Both the position numbers and the translations under genes were made by a program. 11,236 bases of DNA from positions 1 to 11,236 of the forward strand of contig JANXVK010000256.1 in the NCBI GenBank assembly GCA_025351675.1, written 5' to 3'. The DNA is from Rhizobacter sp. (GTDB lineage: Bacteria; Pseudomonadota; Gammaproteobacteria; Burkholderiales; Burkholderiaceae_C). The notes under the pieces were generated by a model. It ran no database searches. It was given only the letters and a program-made list of their open reading frames with translations, and was not told the origin of the DNA. This document shows, piece by piece, positions 6,941 to 11,236 of the stretch. Every line of letters begins with the position of its first letter. Positions within the stretch are counted from its first letter, which is position 1.

Positions 6941-7969
6941 GTGCCAGGACAGGACTGCGAGCGCCAGCGTCGTCGCGAACGACAGCCCGAGCATCGGCAA
7001 CGCCGTGATCCCCGGGATCGACGCGGCCAGCAACTGCTGAACCGGAAACGCGTAGACGTAGACGCCATAGGAGTAGTCGCCCAAGCGGTTGTACGCGCGG
7101 ATCAATCCGCCGGGCAGGTACGCGGCGCAGAACACCACGTACGGCAGCGCCAGCGGGTAGACGATCTGGAACGCGCCTCGATCGAAGCCTGAGGCCAAGA
7201 TCGCCAATGCAAGAATGGCGAAGAGGCGCTTGTCGACGGGAATCGAGCGCCTGAAGAGGTAGAAGCAGGCGCCGACGAAGAACATCGCCGTCAGGCGGAT
7301 GCCGTTCTTCGCCGGCACGTCGAACTGGCCCAGGAAGATGATCGCCGCCATCAGCGCGATGGCGCTGACCGCGAGGTGGAACCAGCGTTCATGAGACGCC
7401 CGCAGCGAAGCGATGGCGAGCCACACGAGCGCCAGCAGCGTGTACATCGCCAGCTCGTACGGAAGCGTCCAGAGCGACGCATTGACGGCGTGCGGCCACG
7501 GGTTGTGTTCGAGCGCGCCCGGCAGCGTGTGGGCAATACCGGTCACGAGGGTGGCGTTGCGAGCGAGGTAGGTCCAAGTCTGCGAGTTCGAGAAGAACTC
7601 TGAGGGCGTGAGCGACGTGAACCCCAGCCCCACCGCCGCGACCGTCAGCACGACCGCGGTGACGAGCGCCGGGTAGATGCGCAGGATGCGCGCGAACGCA
7701 AAGCTCGGCACGTGCCTGCGTGCCAGCAAGCTCGCCGTGATCAGGAAGCCGCTGGTCAGGAAGAAGACATCGACGGCAATCGTGCCGAACGTGATGCCGA
7801 GCGACTGGCTCAGCGGTTCGGATCGCCGGTCGCCAGACGACAGCGCAAAGCTGTGGCTAAACAGCACGGCCGAGGCGGCGATGAAACGGATGAGGTTGAA
7901 ATTGTTGTCGCGGCCGCCGACGTAGTCGTCGAGCGATCGGCGCGAGGGGGGCGAGCGATCTGTGGTCAT
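6863..7969 (-). CDS. Acyltransferase family 3 (OafA/YrhL-like membrane O-acyltransferase), 368 aa
   Basis: A polytopic inner-membrane protein of the acyltransferase-3 family, which moves acetyl or other acyl groups onto surface polysaccharides. Numbered from the ATG whose complement is at 7967-7969, the N-terminus has NLIRFIAASAVLFSHS (25-40) with the conserved His39. DVFFLTSGFLI (67-77) follows, then the RILRIYPA motif with Arg94 and Arg97. Near the C-terminus come GDYSYGVYVYAFPVQQ and HLVEKR, both typical. About ten hydrophobic segments are evident and no C-terminal SGNH domain is present. A TTG four codons upstream is possible, but the ATG is preferred. It is the only gene on the minus strand, convergent with the GNAT gene and divergent from the polymerase gene, so it has its own transcription. 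It is GC-rich, unlike the GNAT gene to its left. The substrate is presumably this locus's glycan, by context. Confidence 0.9.
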   Translation of the reverse strand: MTTDRSPPSRRSLDDYVGGRDNNFNLIRFIAASAVLFSHSFALSSGDRRSEPLSQSLGITFGTIAVDVFFLTSGFLITASLLARRHVPSFAFARILRIYPALVTAVVLTVAAVGLGFTSLTPSEFFSNSQTWTYLARNATLVTGIAHTLPGALEHNPWPHAVNASLWTLPYELAMYTLLALVWLAIASLRASHERWFHLAVSAIALMAAIIFLGQFDVPAKNGIRLTAMFFVGACFYLFRRSIPVDKRLFAILALAILASGFDRGAFQIVYPLALPYVVFCAAYLPGGLIRAYNRLGDYSYGVYVYAFPVQQLLAASIPGITALPMLGLSFATTLALAVLSWHLVEKRMLHWKRIPLQRRAGLNSDGV

Positions 7970-8199
7970 TTCGTCTTGCAATCTTCGGGTCGACCTCTGG
8001 CGTTGCTTAGCCGGCCGGGATGGATACCACGAGCGAGTTTAGTCGCCTGCGGCCTGTTGCACCGCGTCGGACGGACTCGCCCGTGGTGTGAGGTGCGTCA
8101 TGGCCAGTGCCTCCTCGCACGCTTGTGGAATGAAGCGAGCGCGCGCGTGTGCGACCATATCGCTTTGAATGCAAACGTCGAGACGGGCGCCCAATTCGC
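7970..8199. promoter_or_regulatory. Divergent intergenic region
   Basis: These roughly 230 bases separate the minus-strand acyltransferase from the plus-strand polymerase, so promoters for both are expected here. I see no convincing -35/-10 pair on either strand. The notable element is the inverted repeat listed separately. The polymerase frame also opens at a GTG at 8149, inside this region. Confidence 0.45.
8026..8087. repeat. 13-bp inverted repeat with one mismatch
   Basis: ACCACGAGCGAGT (8026-8038) is mirrored by ACTCGCCCGTGGT (8075-8087). Twelve of 13 positions pair; the exception is A8032 against C8081. The arms are separated by 36 bases, and G-T wobbles would extend the stem slightly in RNA. 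It lies centrally in the divergent intergenic region, so it could be a two-site operator or a structured leader. No known regulator site is recognised. Confidence 0.5.
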
Positions 8200-9660
8200 A
8201 TGCCTACGCATTACCGATCTTTTCTGGTTGTGGCCCTTCTGGGCTTCTTGGGTCTGCTGATTTGCCGCCGGGTGTTCGCTCCATTGATGTTGTCCGAGGA
8301 CGACTATCGACGTCGACGCAACCTCTGGCTGGTCATCACGTTCGACGCCTTCCTGCTTCCGAGCTTTTGGGCCTACGCCGCGGTCGCGGCCATTGCCATC
8401 GCATACACCGCGAGGCGCGATTCGAATCCCGCCGCGCTGTTTGCATTGCTGCTGATCGTGGTTCCACCGCTTGAGGCCATCGTTCCGGTTCTTTTCAACA
8501 TTCATCACCAACGCGTGTTGATCTTGGCGCTGCTGGTACCCATTGCGTGGCGACTCTTGGGAGATTCGCAACTGCCTGGGCCGTTCCGCCTGTTGTCGGA
8601 CAAGCTGCTCCTCCTGTATTGCCTGCTCCAGGTTGTCCTGCTCTGGCCATACACTTCGATGACGAACTCGGTGCGTCAGGTCGTGCTGATCTTGATGGAC
8701 ACATGGCTGCCGTACTACGTCATGAGCCGCGCCTTCTCCTCACGCGCCCAACTGCGCGACGCCATGGCCTGCTTTGTCCTGACACTGGTCATCGTTGCAC
8801 CGATGGCACTCGCCGAGGTTCAGTTGGGCACGATGTTGTATGGCGAGATCGCCAGCAGCTGGAACATTCATGGCCTTTTCGGCTACTTGATGCGAGGTGA
8901 GTCGCTGCGCGCACAGCTGGCGTCGGGCCAAGCTATCGTACTGGGCTACCAATTCGCGGTCGCCATCGGGATGTGGCTCTACTTGCAGCGGCACATCCCC
9001 TCGCCGCTCTGGCGCGCTGTCGGGGCATTGGCGCTGTTCATAGGGGTCATGTCACCGCTTTCGCGCGGCCCGTGGATCGGTGCCGCCGCGATTCTCGCCG
9101 GGTTCGCGTTGCTTGCCCCCGGAGCCATGCGGCGCACAATGACTTGGGGTGCGATCGGCCTACTGTTGTTTGCGGTGATGCTGATGACGCCATGGGGCGA
9201 CAAGATGATTGGGTACCTCCCGTTCGTCGGTAATGCGGCACAGGAGAGCGTCGACTACCGACAGGAGATTCTCGCCGTTTGCTGGCAACTGATTCTGCAG
9301 AACCCGTTCTTCGGATCGCCGTACGCCAGTGCGCAACTCGAATCGCTACGGACCGGTGAGGGCATCATTGACATCGTCAATACGTACATCGCACTAGGCA
9401 TGTCGTACGGCTTGGTCGGTGTCGGCTTGTTCCTCGGTATCTTTCTCTCGGTGATGGGCCCGTTAGTGAAGGCTGCACGGAGTCCGGAAGTGCTGGAAGA
9501 CGATAGGTACTTGGCGACGAGCTTGCTGGTCACGCTGGTGGGCGTTCTCGTGACCATCTCGACGGTCAGCAACTACCTTACGATCCCATTCATCTACATG
9601 ATGTTGCTCGGGCTGGCGGTCACATTTGTGCGGGTTACCGACTTCCGGTCGACTTCGTAA
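8200..9660 (+). CDS. O-antigen ligase/polymerase-type membrane protein (Wzy_C family), 486 aa
   Basis: An integral membrane glycan polymerase or ligase with roughly eleven to twelve hydrophobic segments spread over the chain. The Wzy_C core is visible. SPLSRGPWIGAAAILAG (285-301) carries the conserved SRG motif at the start of a helix, after which comes the large periplasmic loop (about 331-390) with DYRQE (Arg354) and NPFFGSPYA. VNTYIALGMSYGLVGVGLF (393-411) is the helix that follows this loop in the family. Such proteins join undecaprenyl-linked repeat units, or ligate polymer to lipid A core, on the periplasmic side. Polymerase is more likely inside a glycan locus, but sequence alone does not separate the two. 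The ATG at 8200 is chosen. A GTG at 8149 would add 17 basic residues with no better ribosome-binding site. It is the first plus-strand gene after the inverted acyltransferase and probably starts a transcription unit. Confidence 0.85.
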   Translation: MPTHYRSFLVVALLGFLGLLICRRVFAPLMLSEDDYRRRRNLWLVITFDAFLLPSFWAYAAVAAIAIAYTARRDSNPAALFALLLIVVPPLEAIVPVLFNIHHQRVLILALLVPIAWRLLGDSQLPGPFRLLSDKLLLLYCLLQVVLLWPYTSMTNSVRQVVLILMDTWLPYYVMSRAFSSRAQLRDAMACFVLTLVIVAPMALAEVQLGTMLYGEIASSWNIHGLFGYLMRGESLRAQLASGQAIVLGYQFAVAIGMWLYLQRHIPSPLWRAVGALALFIGVMSPLSRGPWIGAAAILAGFALLAPGAMRRTMTWGAIGLLLFAVMLMTPWGDKMIGYLPFVGNAAQESVDYRQEILAVCWQLILQNPFFGSPYASAQLESLRTGEGIIDIVNTYIALGMSYGLVGVGLFLGIFLSVMGPLVKAARSPEVLEDDRYLATSLLVTLVGVLVTISTVSNYLTIPFIYMMLLGLAVTFVRVTDFRSTS

Positions 9661-9679
9661 CGTCTTTGGGCGTGCCAGT

Positions 9680-9722
9680 CGCAGGCCAGTTGATCGGCGA
9701 CCGGTCGGCGCAGTCGCCTGCG
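9680..9722 (+). repeat. Nested inverted repeats in the gap between polymerase and GT4 genes
   Basis: CGCAGGC (9680-9686) can pair with GCCTGCG (9716-9722). An alternative stem is GGCGAC (9696-9701) with GTCGCC (9713-9718), and CGACCGGTCG at 9698-9707 is a perfect 10-base palindrome. There is no T-run after any of these, so it is not a standard intrinsic terminator. The competing stems could form an attenuator-like leader, or could simply reflect high GC. Confidence 0.3.
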
Positions 9723-9749
9723 CGCTTCAAATCCCCACGCAACGACTAC

Positions 9750-9756
9750 AAGGAAA
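9750..9756 (+). promoter_or_regulatory. Ribosome-binding site fixing the second GT4 start
   Basis: AAGGAAA lies five bases before the ATG at 9762. It favours that start over the open frame that extends left to 9666. Confidence 0.6.
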
Positions 9757-9761
9757 CTCCC

Positions 9762-10970
9762 ATGATCACGATGATGCACAGCAATCCAGCAGTTGTTTGT
9801 GGCAGCCGGTTGCTGATTGACAGGAAATTTCATCTCGGTATGAAGAACTACGTCAATGCTATTCCGCATGAGATAGTTTCAATACATCCATTGGGGCGGG
9901 CCGAAGCGAAAATAATGGACGCCATAGAGGTACCCCTCAAGGATCTTGACTACAGAGTAATAACTGTCGACACGACAGATTCAGATGGAATGAGAGCTGA
10001 TCGGGGACGCATGGTGGAACAATTGCGTTCAAGCGATTTGGTGTACGGTGGCGGCATGAAAAGCGAGGTCATTTCGACCAAGCTCAGAGTGCCGCAGATT
10101 GCCGTTCTTGAGTGTGATTTGGCTACGCAGATAAGGATTTCAGTCAATGAAATATCAAATCCCCTCAGAATCGCTGCGCGAGCCGCCAAGACAACGATAA
10201 ATTACTATAAGAGTTCGACGCACTGGCGTGAAAGTATCGGTATCCATTGCAACGGATATCCGATATTCGATGAAACTGCCAACATCAACGCAGATAGAAT
10301 TCTGTACTTGGATTCTCGCATGGAGTCGCGGATGGTTGTTGATGAGACGGTCGTGCTCAATCGCTTCTTGACCTCATCCCAACGTCCGTTGAAGTTATTA
10401 TTTTCAGGGCGCTACGAGGGAATAAAAGGGGGGCTAAGCTGCGTACGTGTCGCTTTGATATGCATCGGGCGAGGGATGAATATTGAAATGCACTGTTATG
10501 GGCAAGGAGTTCAGCGTGCGGAGATGGACGCATTGGCGGCGAGCGCGGAGGCATCGGGCAAAATTGTCATCCACGATGCAGTGACATATCCGGAACTGGT
10601 GGAGATCGCGAAGGGGTTTGATCTATTTGTGTGTTGCCACATTCAGTCTGATCCGTCGTGTACTTATCTGGAATCGTTTGGTTCCGGACTGCCGATCGTA
10701 GGCTATTCAAACAAGATGTGGAAACGATTGAGCGCCGAATCAGGAGCGGGGTTTTGTTCAGAAATTGGCAGGCCAGAGCTCGTGGCCGATGATATCGAGA
10801 AGCTTGTATCAGATAAAGATCTTCGTCGCTCGATGTCACTGCGAGCGCGCGAGTTCGCTCTTGAGCATTCATTTGAGCGAGAGTTCAAATTGCGAACAGA
10901 TGATATCAACAGAAAAATAGATGCTTGTAAAAAAATACCAATCTCATCCCAACAAAAGTTGGGTTCATGA
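9762..10970 (+). CDS. Glycosyltransferase family 4 (GT-B), lower GC, 402 aa
   Basis: A GT-B glycosyltransferase whose C-terminal domain is typical of GT4. LLFSGRYEGIKGG begins the second Rossmann domain, followed by HCYGQG, VTYPELVEIAKGFDLFVCC and the donor-site DPSCTYLESFGSGLPIVGY. The second Glu of EX7E is kept (LES), while the first aligned position is Ser, next to an Asp. It ends with a helix rich in Arg and Glu (RAREFALEHSFEREFK). The N-terminal domain is divergent, with the short strand LVYGGGMKSEVIS. A strong AAGGAA upstream supports the ATG at 9762. A 120-base sample (10141-10260) is about 46% GC, clearly lower than the genes at the left, which suggests separate acquisition. Its stop overlaps a possible ATG (ATGA at 10967-10970), a coupling pattern that hints at a following gene. 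Substrate unknown. Confidence 0.82.
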   Translation: MITMMHSNPAVVCGSRLLIDRKFHLGMKNYVNAIPHEIVSIHPLGRAEAKIMDAIEVPLKDLDYRVITVDTTDSDGMRADRGRMVEQLRSSDLVYGGGMKSEVISTKLRVPQIAVLECDLATQIRISVNEISNPLRIAARAAKTTINYYKSSTHWRESIGIHCNGYPIFDETANINADRILYLDSRMESRMVVDETVVLNRFLTSSQRPLKLLFSGRYEGIKGGLSCVRVALICIGRGMNIEMHCYGQGVQRAEMDALAASAEASGKIVIHDAVTYPELVEIAKGFDLFVCCHIQSDPSCTYLESFGSGLPIVGYSNKMWKRLSAESGAGFCSEIGRPELVADDIEKLVSDKDLRRSMSLRAREFALEHSFEREFKLRTDDINRKIDACKKIPISSQQKLGS

Positions 10971-11065
10971 GCACCGCTCAACCGTTACGCAATAGCGTTT
11001 GGCTTTGGCGGTCTTTGGCAAGATTATTAACGAGACACACCCGGCGGATGTTCGGGCGCGAGTGA
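10967..11065 (+). pseudogene. Short ORF overlapping the GT4 stop; possible 5' relic of a broken gene
   Basis: An ATG at 10967 overlaps the GT4 stop by ATGA and opens a 32-codon frame (MSTAQPLRNSVWLW at its start, rich in Arg and Trp, ending in TGA at 11063-11065). The overlap is the usual arrangement for a coupled downstream gene, yet the frame closes quickly and nothing recognisable follows in the other plus frames. It may be the truncated start of a lost gene, or chance. No family assigned. Confidence 0.2.
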
Positions 11066-11236
11066 GGTACGGTCGTGCGGCAGCGGAGTGTGAATCAGTT
11101 CATCATGTGCACGCCTTGGGAAGGTCTGAACAATGCACTTCAGAAGATGCATGTGCGCCAACAGGGACGCCGCAGGTCGCGTCGAGCGTTATGTCAGCAC
11201 TTGTCGGCAGCGTAGTCTGCGGCGGCGCGGGCGTTT
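11066..11236. other. Right-edge segment without a recognisable gene
   Basis: This is GC-richer again than the GT4 gene before it, with stops in all plus frames and no long minus-strand frame. GGGAAGGTCTGAACAA at 11118-11133 loosely recalls terminal inverted repeats of some IS elements, but no partner copy (TTGTTCAGACC) exists in the window and no transposase start is seen. I call nothing firmly here. Confidence 0.3.

Noticed and set aside
1..11236. CRISPR array, tRNA or rRNA genes, toxin-antitoxin or phage-defence modules
   Set aside because: I saw no regularly spaced direct repeats, no tRNA-like cloverleaf or rRNA sequence, and every convincing gene belongs to polysaccharide biosynthesis families.

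Overview
The window is a stretch of a surface or extracellular polysaccharide biosynthesis locus (O-antigen, capsule or exopolysaccharide type) from a GC-rich bacterium. Most genes are very GC-rich (a 120-base sample inside the aminotransferase is about 73% GC) with strong G/C third-position preference. That and the gene families fit a proteobacterium, plausibly Burkholderiales or a relative. The taxonomic call is an inference, because no rRNA or marker gene is present.

Layout, left to right. (1) Bases 1-5050 are a compact, GC-rich plus-strand run: the 3' end of a rhamnosyltransferase-like GT2, a CelD/BcsL-type (FemAB-like) acetyltransferase, a GT4 glycosyltransferase, a two-domain WxcM-type enzyme (left-handed beta-helix acyltransferase fused to a cupin sugar ketoisomerase), and a DegT/DnrJ/EryC1/StrS sugar aminotransferase. 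(2) Bases 5082-6781 hold a second GT2 and a GNAT acetyltransferase. Base composition falls through the GT2, from about 61% to about 33% GC. (3) Bases 6863-7969 hold a minus-strand, GC-rich, OafA-like membrane acyltransferase. A divergent intergenic region of about 230 bases with a long imperfect inverted repeat follows it. (4) Bases 8200-9660 encode an O-antigen ligase/polymerase-type (Wzy_C) membrane protein. (5) Bases 9762-10970 encode a second, lower-GC GT4. The last 266 bases carry no convincing gene, only a 32-codon ORF whose ATG overlaps the GT4 stop.

How the genes work together. The WxcM-type protein and the adjacent aminotransferase can carry out ketoisomerisation, transamination and N-acylation of a dTDP-4-keto-6-deoxyhexose. 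The expected product is a dTDP-3-acylamino-3,6-dideoxyhexose (Fuc3NAc or Qui3NAc type). The dTDP-glucose pyrophosphorylase and 4,6-dehydratase that feed this route are not in the window. Four glycosyltransferases (two GT2, two GT4) would build the repeat unit and the Wzy-like protein would polymerise or transfer it. Several acyltransferases of different folds would decorate it. No flippase, ABC exporter or chain-length regulator is visible, so the locus extends beyond both ends.

No wholly new system is evident. The most interesting signals are the compact two-gene amino-sugar module, the composition break inside the second GT2, the GNAT with an unassigned N-terminal region, and the unexplained structure around the inverted acyltransferase gene and at the right edge.
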